Positions 8,494 through 17,234 of a stretch of 64,000 nucleotides of DNA are shown here, in pieces. Position 1 is the first letter of the stretch, and each line of letters opens with the position of its first letter. Source of the DNA: Pacificibacter marinus (GTDB lineage Bacteria; Pseudomonadota; Alphaproteobacteria; Rhodobacterales; Rhodobacteraceae). Where the stretch lies: positions 62,001-126,000 of the forward strand of contig NZ_JAHKPU010000010.1 in NCBI RefSeq assembly GCF_018860505.1, given 5' to 3'. The translations under genes were made by a program, and so were the position numbers. The notes beneath the pieces were generated by a model. It was not told the DNA's origin, ran no database searches, and saw only the letters and a list, made by a program, of their open reading frames with translations.

Positions 8494-8853
8494 GTGGCCA
8501 TGCAAACCTTTGATGGCATCATATCGGATCGTGGGTCAAAATACGCTGTCTCTGGCGGGCCTTGTACCTCTGCCACTGCGGCTAAGGCCTTTCTCAAAAC
8601 CCTGTGTAAAACCAAAAAATTCGCCAAAGCCACCCATAACACTTGGGGACTTTTGGCGGGCGATACACCTATCAAAAATGATGACGGCGAATCTGGGGCG
8701 GGCATGGTGATTTTGCGGATGCTTGAGCGCGAAGGCTTGCACGATCACATCATAGTTGTGACACGTTGGTATGGGGGCAAGCACCTTGGTGGTGATCGCT
8801 TTCGCCATGTCCAAGACGCCGTGCGCTATTATTTGGACAATCGCACTACATAG
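8494..8853 (+). CDS. YigZ/IMPACT N-terminal family protein (UPF0029)
   Basis: The 119 residues match the UPF0029 Impact N-terminal domain: DRGSKYAVSGGP at the start, DDGESGAGMVILRMLE in the middle and VVTRWYGGKHLGGDRFRHVQDAV near the end. The full YigZ protein has a second C-terminal domain that is absent here, so this is a single-domain form, common in Alphaproteobacteria. The family is linked to translation regulation in eukaryotes (IMPACT); the bacterial role is unclear. Confidence 0.85.
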   Translation: MAMQTFDGIISDRGSKYAVSGGPCTSATAAKAFLKTLCKTKKFAKATHNTWGLLAGDTPIKNDDGESGAGMVILRMLEREGLHDHIIVVTRWYGGKHLGGDRFRHVQDAVRYYLDNRTT

Positions 8854-9084
8854 CTTTGTGCGTACCTGTCGCCGACTACGCCAGCGTTTGCCGGACAATG
8901 CGAAATCTCGAAATTGCATATAGGGCAATTGGTGCTGAACTGCACTTTAATCTGGCTGGCGTCCGTCATCTGGCTGTCATGCGCTTGGGTCATACTGCTT
9001 ATATAGTATGCATCCTGCGTAAATTCATGTCCCCCAATCTCTTAATCAACACCATGTCATCACGCGAAACGGTTTTTAGCATTT

Positions 9085-9135
9085 CATCCAATGATTGCAT
9101 GCAAAGCTGACTTATATTTAAAAATGATTTGGATG
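9085..9135. repeat. Inverted repeat in the promoter region of the 9140 gene
   Basis: catccaa (9085-9091) and ttggatg (9129-9135) are perfect 7-bp inverted arms around an AT-rich spacer that also holds the 10-bp palindrome ttgcatgcaa (9095-9104). The right arm overlaps the presumed ribosome-binding region of the next gene. The role is unknown. Confidence 0.4.
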
Positions 9136-9139
9136 TTTT

Positions 9140-9439
9140 ATGCGAGACGGTATTCAAACACTTGTTGCGTTAGGGCCTGTGCCCAATCCCGACGATTCCG
9201 AATGGTATTGGACGACCTTTGAGGCTGCCGTTGACGGCATCGTTCCACCTGTCAGTGATCTCGAGGCCCAAGCGCTGTTGACGTTGTTTGGCCCTGAGGA
9301 AAGTCAAAACGGCTTTGGCTTGGCCTGTGCTTTGGTGCATTTGATCGAGACAGCCCCCACGCCTTGGCCCAAAGAGGAGCCTCAGGTCACCGATGGCTAT
9401 TGGCTGCGGCTTCTGTATGCGCGCCAGCGCGGGGCCTGA
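9140..9439 (+). CDS. Conserved hypothetical protein (99 aa)
   Basis: I do not recognise the family. The protein is acidic, soluble and rich in Trp and Pro (for example DDSEWYWTTFEAAVDG near residue 20). There is no signal peptide or membrane segment. Codon use resembles neighbouring genes, and a weak GGA lies 5-7 nt before the ATG. The 286 bp upstream are AT-rich and look like a promoter region. It is convergent with the rhodanese gene. Confidence 0.65.
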   Translation: MRDGIQTLVALGPVPNPDDSEWYWTTFEAAVDGIVPPVSDLEAQALLTLFGPEESQNGFGLACALVHLIETAPTPWPKEEPQVTDGYWLRLLYARQRGA

Positions 9440-9460
9440 CTTTAACTTGTTTGATCGCCC

Positions 9461-9853
9461 TTATTTTGCGGCAACCTGTTCAATGGCCCCGCCAGATTCT
9501 TTCCACGCGCCAAAGCCGCCCTCGATATGGGAGATGTTTTCAAACCCCATATCTTGTGCCGTTTTTGCCGCCAGCGCGGATCGCCACGCTGAAGCGCAGT
9601 AAAACACAATCTGTTTCGCCTCGGCCAATGCGGGTTTGTGATAAGGACTAGATGGATCGATCCAAAACTCAAGCATCCCGCGCGGACAATGAAATGCGCC
9701 CTCGATCTTGCCTTCCCGCTCCAACTCGCGCCTGTCGCGCAGATCGACAATGAGCGTATCTGGGTCACCCACCAAATCGATAGCGAGTTCGGTCGGGATC
9801 GTAGAGATTTGGTCGTAAGCCTCACTCAGCAGGTCTTGATAGGTTTTGGTCAT
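9461..9853 (-). CDS. Rhodanese-like domain protein
   Basis: A 130-residue single-domain sulfurtransferase. The active-site loop is CASAWRS, with the catalytic Cys at residue 86 after the strand QIVFY. Also visible are LIVDLRDRRELE and GAFHCPRGMLEF (about 34-62) and the closing EGGFGAWK. These proteins move sulfane sulfur, but the acceptor is unknown here. The start MTKTYQ at 9853 has GGAGCG upstream; an extension to 9979 is low-complexity and overlaps an inverted repeat. Confidence 0.93.
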   Translation of the reverse strand: MTKTYQDLLSEAYDQISTIPTELAIDLVGDPDTLIVDLRDRRELEREGKIEGAFHCPRGMLEFWIDPSSPYHKPALAEAKQIVFYCASAWRSALAAKTAQDMGFENISHIEGGFGAWKESGGAIEQVAAK

Positions 9854-9937
9854 GGTGTTGCGCTCCCTTTTTGGGGGAGTTTGCTTGAATGTAAGTGGCA
9901 GCGTCAAGTGTATCACCCGAGCGATGCCCGCATCGCT

Positions 9938-9995
9938 CAGCGCCTGACCCTCCCCAAGGGAGGGCGCTTTCGCACCCACCCAGGGTCAGGCGCTG
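9938..9995. repeat. Nested inverted repeat upstream of the orphan gene
   Basis: cagcgcctgaccct (9938-9951) and agggtcaggcgctg (9982-9995) form perfect 14-bp arms. Overlapping the left arm, ccctccc (9948-9954) and gggaggg (9958-9964) form a competing 7-bp hairpin with a 3-base loop. A related sequence, cagcgctccgaccct, occurs at 10796-10810 just after the orphan gene. No T-tract follows. Confidence 0.8.
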
Positions 9996-10045
9996 GACAT
10001 CACCGATGTAGTGACCATAATTGCCATCATTGAAGTGAGGGAACT

Positions 10046-10774
10046 ATGGAATTTATCAAAGAATTTTTGGACGAAGGCCGCTCACGGATTAAGAGCAATG
10101 TGTTTGTTTCAGTCGTATTTGCCTTTGTTGTGTTGAACTGGCAATCGCTATACTTTGTCGCTTTTGAAAATACTGACGCGTTGTCGAAGTTTAAGTTCTT
10201 TGAAGACAATGCAAATTGGCAATCGCTTTACTTATATCCGCTCGTTGTCGGTTCTCTGCTCGCAGTTGGTCTGCCTTTCGTCAATAATATGGCTCATTGG
10301 GCAGTTAGTTGGGCAATCAATGAAACGAGAAGTCGAGATGATGAATATACGCACAAGCGATTGAAAAAGAAGAATGAATGGGAAGAAGTGCGCTTGCATG
10401 AAAGGGCACTGTATGCAGAAGGATTGATTTCTGAGGCGCAAATTGAGCAAAAAATTGATCAGACGATTGATGATCCGAATGTGCGTGAGCAAATAAAGTT
10501 AAAGCTGGATAAAGAAAACGTAGACCGCCGGACAAAATTGAACAATTTACAGACCAGTTATAAGAATATGCGGGTACGATTGGATCGAGTTGACGATGAA
10601 ATAGCTGATAAAAAGGCAGCCATCGTAAACGTAAAAACGCAGAGTATGATGACTATAGGTTCATCGAATTCGCAACATACGGTTCTAGAAAAAGAAATTA
10701 ATAGGCTGGTGAATGAAAAGGCGAAGCTGGAACTTGATTTGGAAACGGTCAAAGTCGAGTTGTCTAAGCTCTGA
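10046..10774 (+). CDS. Orphan membrane protein with long coiled coil
   Basis: The function is not recognised. The 242 residues have two membrane segments (about 19-40 and 61-90) and then a charged, almost entirely helical tail (95-242) with coiled-coil character. A short internal repeat, NWQSLY, occurs at 31-36 and 57-62 at the ends of the first membrane segment and loop. The gene is visibly richer in A and T than the flanking genes and uses many AAA, GAA and ATT codons, which suggests horizontal acquisition. GTGAGGGA precedes the ATG. It sits alone between the rhodanese and rimO genes, flanked by similar repeat motifs. It may tether or sense something at the membrane; that is a guess. Confidence 0.8.
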   Translation: MEFIKEFLDEGRSRIKSNVFVSVVFAFVVLNWQSLYFVAFENTDALSKFKFFEDNANWQSLYLYPLVVGSLLAVGLPFVNNMAHWAVSWAINETRSRDDEYTHKRLKKKNEWEEVRLHERALYAEGLISEAQIEQKIDQTIDDPNVREQIKLKLDKENVDRRTKLNNLQTSYKNMRVRLDRVDDEIADKKAAIVNVKTQSMMTIGSSNSQHTVLEKEINRLVNEKAKLELDLETVKVELSKL

Positions 10775-10897
10775 TTGGTCTATGCCGAATTAACCCAGCG
10801 CTCCGACCCTGTCGGGTCTTACGCGCGTTGCCTCCGAAAAATGATACCCCAGATCAAATGCACCCTGCGGCATCGCGTCTTTGACGCGCTGACGCGT

Positions 10898-10940
10898 GCG
10901 CTTCGGAAAACGCTCCTCGAGCGTTTTCTAACGAAGTGCA
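10898..10940 (-). terminator. Long hairpin over the rimO stop codon
   Basis: gaaaacgct (10906-10914) and agcgttttc (10920-10928) form a perfect 9-bp stem with a 5-base loop. It is extended by cttcg/cgaag (10901-10905 and 10932-10936). The stem covers the rimO stop codon at 10928-10930. There is no T-tract, so it may act as an mRNA 3' end stabiliser or a weak terminator. Confidence 0.5.
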
Positions 10941-12340
10941 CCCCACAAATCATACTCATTCGCCTCATCAACCTCGACGGTCACCAAATCCCCCACGCTC
11001 AAACCTTGCGTGTCCTCATCAATAAATAAGTTCCCATCAATCTCGGGCGCATCGGCTTTGGTGCGGCAGGTGGCGATGCCGTCTTCGTCAATATCGTCGA
11101 CAATAACCTGCATCGTTTGACCGACTTTGGCGGCCAGTTTGGCCTCAGAAATGGCCTGAGACTTTTCCATAAACCTGTTCCAGCGGTCTTGTTTGACCTC
11201 TTCAGCCACGTGATCAGGCAGCGCGTTTGACCGCGCCCCATCGACGTTTTCATACTTAAAACAGCCCACGCGGTCCAAATTGGCTTCATCAAGCCAATCG
11301 AGCATATATTCAAATTCCGCCTCGGTCTCGCCAGGGTAGCCCACGATAAAGGTGGACCGCAAAGTGATATCAGGACAATCACTGCGCCAAGCGGCAATTT
11401 CGTCCAGCACCTTGGCAGAGGCCGCAGGTCGCGCCATGCGTTTTAAAACATCAGGGTGGCCATGTTGGAACGGGATATCCAAGTAAGGCAAAATCGCGTT
11501 CGAGGTATCGGCCATGATCGGGATCAGATCGCGGACATGGGGATAGGGGTATACGTAATGAAGGCGCACCCACAGATCATCTGCAGCGCCAAGCTGGCCC
11601 AGCTCGCGGGTCAGATCGGTAATGTGGCTGCGCACCTCACGGTCTTTCCATGGGTGGGTGGAGTAACGACGGTCCAAGCCATAAGCCGAGGTATCTTGCG
11701 AAATCACCAGCAATTCTTTGACGCCAGCCTCAACCAGCTTTTCAGCCTCGCGCAAAATCCCATGCACAGGGCGCGACACCAATTTGCCGCGCATGTCAGG
11801 GATAATGCAGAATTTACAGGCGTGGTTGCAGCCTTCGGAGATTTTCAAATAGCTGAAATGACGGGGGGTGAGCGACACGCCACGCGCTGGCAGCAGGTCG
11901 ATAAACGGATCAGGCGCCGGCGGCACAGCCAGATGCACAGCGTCCAAAACCTGCTCGTATTGATGTGGGCCAGTGACGGCCAAAACTTTCGGATGCACAC
12001 CCGTGATGTACTCAGGCTCAGCACCCAAACAGCCCGTGACAATGACCTTGCCGTTCTCTTGCAAGGCTTCGCCAATCGCCTCAAGGCTTTCGGCCTTGGC
12101 ACTGTCCAAGAACCCGCAGGTGTTGACCACAACCGCATCCGCGCCGACGTAATCGGGGGAAATGGCATAGCCCTCGGCACGCAGCCGCGTCAAAATCCGT
12201 TCACTGTCGACCAGTGCTTTGGGACAGCCCAAAGACACCATGCCGATTGTGGGCTGGTCTTGGCGTTTTTTGGTAATCGCGGCGTCAACAAGCGGTTGCG
12301 GGGCGAGATCGGGGCGGAGGCTGGGTGGGTTCTGGCTCAT
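10928..12340 (-). CDS. rimO: Ribosomal protein S12 methylthiotransferase RimO
   Basis: This radical-SAM enzyme adds a methylthio group to the conserved Asp of ribosomal protein S12. At 470 residues it is complete. The N-terminal UPF0004 domain has its cluster cysteines at 39, 75 and 104. The radical-SAM triad CNHACKFC is at 171-178 (Cys 171, 175, 178), and a C-terminal TRAM domain ends the protein ([17 protein letters not shown]). The pattern [12 protein letters not shown] identifies RimO rather than MiaB. Confidence 0.97.
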   Translation of the reverse strand: MSQNPPSLRPDLAPQPLVDAAITKKRQDQPTIGMVSLGCPKALVDSERILTRLRAEGYAISPDYVGADAVVVNTCGFLDSAKAESLEAIGEALQENGKVIVTGCLGAEPEYITGVHPKVLAVTGPHQYEQVLDAVHLAVPPAPDPFIDLLPARGVSLTPRHFSYLKISEGCNHACKFCIIPDMRGKLVSRPVHGILREAEKLVEAGVKELLVISQDTSAYGLDRRYSTHPWKDREVRSHITDLTRELGQLGAADDLWVRLHYVYPYPHVRDLIPIMADTSNAILPYLDIPFQHGHPDVLKRMARPAASAKVLDEIAAWRSDCPDITLRSTFIVGYPGETEAEFEYMLDWLDEANLDRVGCFKYENVDGARSNALPDHVAEEVKQDRWNRFMEKSQAISEAKLAAKVGQTMQVIVDDIDEDGIATCRTKADAPEIDGNLFIDEDTQGLSVGDLVTVEVDEANEYDLWGALR

Positions 12341-12444
12341 ATCTCCATGTACTCCGATTGAATGCAGCGCGAAACCCCCGTCATGCGTGGTTTTACGTCT
12401 GCGAAGGTGATGAAGCGGCGTGTTACTAATGGCGTGTTATAAAT

Positions 12445-12467
12445 AAAGGGGGCACGTGGCCCCCTTT
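12445..12467 (-). terminator. Terminator downstream of the ABC permease gene
   Basis: aaagggggc and gcccccttt form a 9-bp stem with a 5-base loop. On the minus strand it is followed by TTTATTTAT, ending the 13.2-12.5 kb operon. Confidence 0.8.
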
Positions 12468-12493
12468 GCGATCGTTATATGTTGCGCTGCAGA

Positions 12494-13255
12494 TCACTGC
12501 TTAAGGCGCCATCCTGTTTTGAAAATCCAAGCCACAGCAGAGATGCAGAGAACCAAAAAGATAGAAATGGCAGCTAAGGATACGCCCACTGGCACGTCTG
12601 AGACTTCAAAGAAGGACCAACGAAAGCCTGAAATCAGGTAGAGTACAGGGTTGAATTTGACCAAGACTTCCCAAAATCCGGGCAACATATCAGCGGTATA
12701 AAACGCGCCGCCCAAGAACACCAATGGGGTCACAACCAGCAAGGGGATGATTTGCAATTGTTCGAAGTTGCTGGCCCAAATGCCAATGATAAACCCCAAA
12801 AGCGAAAAGCTGACAGCGGTCAAAACCAAGAACCCAAGCGCCCAAAACGGGTGGATAATGTGTAGATCGACAAAGAAGGTTGCCGTGGCCAAGATGACAA
12901 AAGCGATGATCATCGCCTTACTGGCGGCCGCGCCGACATAGCCGATCAGAATTTCGACAAAGGAAATAGGGGCTGTAAACAGCTCGAATATCGTGCCGGT
13001 GAACTTGGGGAAATAGATCCCGAAAGAGGCGTTGGACAAGGCTTGTTGCAACACTGTCAGCATGACCAGGCCGGGCACGATAAACGCGCCGTAACTGATG
13101 CCGCCGACCTCTTGAATGCGTCCGCCAATGGCTGCACCGAAGACCACGAAATACAGCACCGTGGACAAAACAGGTGACAAGATCGATTGGCTTAGTGTTC
13201 GGAAGAACCGTTTCATTTCAGATGTATAGATGGATTTAATGGCGAGCCAGTTCAT
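12494..13255 (-). CDS. ABC-2 type transporter permease
   Basis: The 253 residues contain six hydrophobic segments arranged as in the ABC-2 permease family (PF01061-like). Recognisable parts are the N-terminal [48 protein letters not shown], and [36 protein letters not shown] near the end. The substrate is unknown; relatives export lipids, polysaccharides or drugs. Its start overlaps the stop of the ATPase gene by 4 bp (ATGA), so the two form a transporter. A second permease of the same family lies at 15264. Confidence 0.93.
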   Translation of the reverse strand: MNWLAIKSIYTSEMKRFFRTLSQSILSPVLSTVLYFVVFGAAIGGRIQEVGGISYGAFIVPGLVMLTVLQQALSNASFGIYFPKFTGTIFELFTAPISFVEILIGYVGAAASKAMIIAFVILATATFFVDLHIIHPFWALGFLVLTAVSFSLLGFIIGIWASNFEQLQIIPLLVVTPLVFLGGAFYTADMLPGFWEVLVKFNPVLYLISGFRWSFFEVSDVPVGVSLAAISIFLVLCISAVAWIFKTGWRLKQ

Positions 13256-14178
13256 GCTTTTTCCTCCACCAATGTTAAGAAAACGTCTTCAAGCGAACTT
13301 TGGTGGCTTTCCAAATCGCGCACCGAAATGCCCGCTGCGGCCAAATCAGAAATCATCCGCGTGATGCCTGTACGTTCGGCGCGGGTGTCGTAGGAATAGG
13401 TGAGGGTCATTTTGTCATCAGATAGTGTAAGGTCGTAATTCGACAGCGTGGATGGGGTGTCCGACAAAGGCTCGGTCAATGACAGTTTCAGCGTTTTTAG
13501 GCCAAAGCTTTGCATCAAGGTGGACGTGTCTTCCACCAGCAGGATTTTCCCTGAATTGATCACACCGATGCGGTCGGCCATTTCTTCGGCTTCCTCAATA
13601 TAATGGGTGGTTAAAATGATGGTCACGCCCGCGTCACGCAGCTTGCGCACGACCTCCCACATGTCACGGCGCAAGGCCACATCAACGCCCGCTGTCGGCT
13701 CGTCCAGAAACAACACTTTGGGTTCATGCGACAAGGCTTTGGCGATCATCACGCGACGTTTCATCCCGCCAGAGAGTTCCATGTTTTTGGAATCCTTTTT
13801 GTCCCATAAAGACAGCGACCGCAGGATGCCTTCTAGATAGGCGTCATCGGGTTTGTATCCGAATAAGCCGCGAGTCATTTTGACCGAATTCCACACAGTC
13901 TCGAAAATATCGAGCGCGATTTCTTGTGGCACCAGTCCGATTTGCGCACGGGCTTTGCGTGGATCACGTTCGACGTCGCAACCCCCAACGCTGACCGTGC
14001 CGGATGTGATTTTGACCATGCCGCAAATCGCGCCGATCAACGTGGTTTTGCCCGCGCCATTGGGCCCAAGCAGAGCGATGATTTCGCCCTCTTCGATGTC
14101 TAAGTTCACTGCATCTAGGGCAGGTGTGCCCGAGGCATAGGTCTTAGTCAGGTCTTTGATCGAAATAATGGGCGCCAT
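13252..14178 (-). CDS. ABC transporter ATP-binding protein (exporter type)
   Basis: The 308-residue ATPase has Walker [10 protein letters not shown] (about 38-46), a Q-loop in LVPQE, signature LSGGMKRR, Walker [13 protein letters not shown] and the switch His in [11 protein letters not shown]-terminal extension of about 85 residues ([16 protein letters not shown]) is typical of DrrA/CcmA-like exporter ATPases. ATG 14178 is chosen because AAAGG lies 10 nt upstream; a GTG at 14196 is possible. It precedes and overlaps the permease gene. Confidence 0.94.
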   Translation of the reverse strand: MAPIISIKDLTKTYASGTPALDAVNLDIEEGEIIALLGPNGAGKTTLIGAICGMVKITSGTVSVGGCDVERDPRKARAQIGLVPQEIALDIFETVWNSVKMTRGLFGYKPDDAYLEGILRSLSLWDKKDSKNMELSGGMKRRVMIAKALSHEPKVLFLDEPTAGVDVALRRDMWEVVRKLRDAGVTIILTTHYIEEAEEMADRIGVINSGKILLVEDTSTLMQSFGLKTLKLSLTEPLSDTPSTLSNYDLTLSDDKMTLTYSYDTRAERTGITRMISDLAAAGISVRDLESHQSSLEDVFLTLVEEKA

Positions 14179-14353
14179 GGGGATTGGGCCTTTCACGCAT
14201 TTGAAATTGTGTTTCTGCGTGCAAATTAAGCCCGCAAACGGTGTTTGGTAACCCCTTTGGCCGCACAGCTCAGCCGCTGTGAGCGCACAGAGTTATGGTT
14301 TTGGGTCTTTCTTTGTGCGTAGGTGCGAAGTGATCCCGTGGCGATTGGCCATG

Positions 14354-14382
14354 AAAAAAGCCGCCCAAATGAGCGGCCTTTT
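14354..14382 (-). terminator. Rho-independent terminator of gcrA
   Basis: Read on the minus strand, GCCGC and GCGGC form a stem around TCATTTGG, extended by U-G and C-G pairs, and are followed by TTTTTT. It lies about 25 bp past the gcrA stop. Confidence 0.88.
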
Positions 14383-14404
14383 AAAATCTTATGTGCTGCG
14401 CGCC

Positions 14405-14995
14405 TTAGCGGCGACGATCACGGCGCGAAGACATCGGCTGGAAAGCCACGCCAACATGCGCTTCGCAATAGGGTTTGCCCGTTTGCGCAGGCAGGCCGCA
14501 GAACCAGAATTCTTCTGTTGCAGGATCACCGATAGGCCATTTGCAGGTCTTTTCGGTGAGTTCCATAACGGAAATCTTTTTGGCTTTCTTTTCAACCTCA
14601 GAGACTTTCGCCAAAGCTTCTGCTGGAATTTCATTGGCCGAAGGCTGCGGTGGCAAAGGTTGACCTGCGGGAATAATCGCGCGGCGCGCTGGCAGGTTGG
14701 GCCGTGGCGCTGGGGCGGCAGGTTCCGCAGGCGCGGCTGCCGCAGGTTTGGCCTTTGCTTTTGGTGCGGCAGTGCTTGCCTCGACCTTGGGTTTGGTGGC
14801 TGCCACTTTGGGTTTGGCCGCAGCCGGTTTTGCAGTTGCCGTTGTGCCAGCACGATTGGACAGGCCAAGGCGGTGCACTTTGCCGATCACGGCGTTGCGG
14901 GTGACACCACCAAGTTCCTTGGCGATTTGCGAGGCAGATTGGCCCTCGCCCCACATTTTTTTCAACAGCTCGACGCGCTCATCGGTCCAGGACAT
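14405..14995 (-). CDS. gcrA: GcrA cell-cycle regulator
   Basis: GcrA acts with sigma70-RNA polymerase at promoters containing methylated GANTC sites and controls the alphaproteobacterial cell cycle. The 196 residues comprise the N-terminal helix-turn-helix (MSWTDERVELLKKMW.EG.SA..IA..LG.VTRNAVIGK..RLGLS, 1-47), a long Ala/Pro/Lys-rich linker (48-125) and the conserved C-terminal domain with CKWPIGDP, FWFCGLP and PYCEAH. The start at 14995 gives the canonical MSW N-terminus. A terminator follows. Transporter genes flank it on both sides. Confidence 0.97.
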   Translation of the reverse strand: MSWTDERVELLKKMWGEGQSASQIAKELGGVTRNAVIGKVHRLGLSNRAGTTATAKPAAAKPKVAATKPKVEASTAAPKAKAKPAAAAPAEPAAPAPRPNLPARRAIIPAGQPLPPQPSANEIPAEALAKVSEVEKKAKKISVMELTEKTCKWPIGDPATEEFWFCGLPAQTGKPYCEAHVGVAFQPMSSRRDRRR

Positions 14996-15263
14996 GGTCG
15001 TTCCTTGTACTTCGCACGGCCAAATCAACCAAAGGCCGTGGGCTATGCATCATTCGTGTCGCGGGCGGGTTACCCGCTCAATTGGCCTGCATCCCTACAC
15101 CCAGCAGCGCGGACGAGCAAGCGCAGTTACGCGAAAGCCGGCCTTGCGCCTTTGTGCAAAGGGCTTTTGCGCAGGAAACTCTTTTAGAAGTCTTACCTCC
15201 TCTATTTTAAACAGGCTGAGACAGGTTACAAGCGCATGCAGCGACTCAGTAGAGGAATAAACG

Positions 15264-16112
15264 ATGGCACAAGCAAAAAAATCGACACAATCGGGGCTTG
15301 CGACAGGGGCTGATGCCGAACTGGCAATGGGTGTGAGGCGGTTTGGTCGGGTGAACTGGCTGGGGTTGTACACTTTGGCGCTGCGCGAAGTGTTGCGGTT
15401 CACGACCGTTTGGACACAGACTTTGCTGGCACCTTTGATCACGGCAGGGTTGTTTTTGACCATTTTCACTCTCGCGATTGGTCCCAATCGGGGCGATGTG
15501 ATGGGGGTGCCGTTTATTCACTTTCTAGCGCCTGGCATTTTGACGATGACGGTGATCCAGAACGCTTTCACCAATACGTCGTCGTCTTTGTTGGTGTCGA
15601 AAATTCAGGGCAATATCGTCGATACTTTGATGCCGCCCTTGTCGCCACTTGAATTGGTCTTGGGCTATATGGCTGGTGCCTTGGCGCGCGGGCTGGTTGT
15701 AGCGATTGCGATCTGGGCGGGCATGGCCTTGGCTGTCGGTCTAGGCTTGGTGCATCCTATATATACGTTGATCTTTATCACTTTGGGCGCTTTGATGCTG
15801 GGCGGGCTTGGCGTGATCGCAGGCATCGTTTCGCAAAAATTCGATCAGATGGCCGCAATCACCAATTTTATAATCACGCCTTTGGCGTTTTTGTCAGGCA
15901 CTTTTTATTCGGTCGAAGGCTTGCCTGCGTGGTTTCGTGGGATCACCCATTTTAACCCCGTGTTCTATCTGATCGATGGGGTGCGTTACGGCATCATTGG
16001 TCGCTCTGATTCCTCGCCAGTGTTGGGCTTGGTGATTGTGGGTTCTGTGACCTTCGCGATCTTGCTGGCCTGTTGGGTGCTGTTCAGGCGCGGCACGAAG
16101 TTGAAATCGTAG
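15264..16112 (+). CDS. ABC-2 type transporter permease (second copy of family)
   Basis: This 282-residue permease has about six membrane helices. Family features include LREVLRFTTVWTQTLLAPL, SSSLLVSKIQGNIVDTLMPPLSPLELVLGY, and FIITPLAFLSGTFYSVEGLP.WF.....FNPVFYLIDGVRYG. It resembles YadH-like exporters. No ATPase gene is adjacent on this strand. The nearest is on the other side of gcrA at 13.3-14.2 kb, so the two permeases may share that ATPase, or this one may pair with a distant one. GAGGAAT precedes the ATG. The first 30 residues are a polar tail. Confidence 0.92.
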   Translation: MAQAKKSTQSGLATGADAELAMGVRRFGRVNWLGLYTLALREVLRFTTVWTQTLLAPLITAGLFLTIFTLAIGPNRGDVMGVPFIHFLAPGILTMTVIQNAFTNTSSSLLVSKIQGNIVDTLMPPLSPLELVLGYMAGALARGLVVAIAIWAGMALAVGLGLVHPIYTLIFITLGALMLGGLGVIAGIVSQKFDQMAAITNFIITPLAFLSGTFYSVEGLPAWFRGITHFNPVFYLIDGVRYGIIGRSDSSPVLGLVIVGSVTFAILLACWVLFRRGTKLKS

Positions 16113-16230
16113 ATTTTCGGGGATTTTCTGACGACATAAAAGGCTGTGGGGCTGCATGAAAATGTGCGGTCTCAACCCTATTTTTGCCCGATTTACATGA
16201 CATATTGCCCTCATTCATAGATGAGGACGC

Positions 16231-17127
16231 GTGTTGAGTATGGCATTTTTTAGGATTTTAAACCTGTCAAAGCGGGCTATTTCTCTGAGGGTTCTCGTAT
16301 CAATCACCCTGTGCACAGGCCTTATGGGGCCGCTGCACGCACAGACCGCTGACACCCAAGCCAAAGACCTCGATCGTTTGGATCGACGCGCCGAATTGAT
16401 CGGTTGGGAAGGTGTCGGGCGGTTGGATGTCGCAGGCATTGGCACCTGTAGCGGCGCGTTGATTGCGCCGGATTTGGTGCTGACGGCGGCACATTGCGTG
16501 GTCTATGAGAACAGTCAGACGACCATTGATCCGAAAAGCATTTTGTTTCGCGCAGGTCTGCGCAATGGGGAATTTATAGCGGCTTCGCGCGGGCAACAGG
16601 TGGCTGTGTCGCCAGACTATTTCAATGGCGCAAAGGTCACGGGCGCAATGGTGCGCAAAGATGTGGCGTTGATCCAATTGGCCAATCCTATTGCGCGCTC
16701 TTTGGCGACGCCTTTCGCACTGCACAGCTCTGGCATAAAAAACGGCGAATTGGCGGTCGCGTCCTACGGGCAGGGACGCAATGGTGCTTTGTCAGTGCAA
16801 CGCGCCTGCAATGTTCTGACCTACGCGCAAGGCCTGTTGGACTTTGATTGTGATATCACGTTTGGGTCCTCTGGCGCGCCTGTGTTCGCCTTGGACGGGG
16901 GGCGCAAACGTATCGTGTCTGTGGTCTCTGCCGGTTCAACCCGTGGCAGTCGCAGCGTCGGCCATGGCATGTCTTTGCTCGACATTGTGCCGGCTTTGAA
17001 ACGCCAGATTGCCAGCGGATCTTACAGCGCAGCCCCAAAACCTGTGGTGACGCGGCGTATTTCTGTGGGCGGATCATCGGGCGGCGCACGTGCAGTGGGC
17101 AATTCGAAATTCCTGTCAGCCAATTGA
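16231..17127 (+). CDS. Secreted trypsin-like serine protease (S1 family)
   Basis: The protein has an N-terminal signal peptide (cleavage probably after GPLHA.Q, about residue 38). The S1 catalytic triad is visible: His in LTAAHC (about 86-91), Asp in RKDVALIQL and Ser in GSSGAPVF. A Ser/Gly-rich tail follows the protease domain. It probably acts in the periplasm or outside the cell on an unknown target. Possible starts are GTG 16231, TTG 16234 and ATG 16240; GAGGA at 16223-16227 is best spaced for TTG or ATG, so the exact start is uncertain by up to three codons. Confidence 0.9.
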   Translation: MLSMAFFRILNLSKRAISLRVLVSITLCTGLMGPLHAQTADTQAKDLDRLDRRAELIGWEGVGRLDVAGIGTCSGALIAPDLVLTAAHCVVYENSQTTIDPKSILFRAGLRNGEFIAASRGQQVAVSPDYFNGAKVTGAMVRKDVALIQLANPIARSLATPFALHSSGIKNGELAVASYGQGRNGALSVQRACNVLTYAQGLLDFDCDITFGSSGAPVFALDGGRKRIVSVVSAGSTRGSRSVGHGMSLLDIVPALKRQIASGSYSAAPKPVVTRRISVGGSSGGARAVGNSKFLSAN

Positions 17128-17234
17128 TGCGCCGACCCATTCGGGGAACGTTTTTGCGGGAACTGTCACTTGGTCTTTCCCCTTAGATCGGCTTTGGGGT
17201 ATCGCTATGGAAATGCGAACCACCGGAGCCCTTC

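Noticed and set aside
8856-9110. 84-codon open frame after the YigZ-like gene
   Set aside because: No Shine-Dalgarno, unusual residue mix and AT-rich; better explained as the promoter region of the gene at 9140.
11456-12361. 301-codon open frame on the plus strand
   Set aside because: It is antisense to rimO, which has all its catalytic motifs; the frame is a by-product of rimO codon bias.
14279-15187. 302-codon open frame on the plus strand
   Set aside because: Antisense to gcrA and its promoter; Gly/Cys/Arg-rich translation of the GcrA linker's complement.
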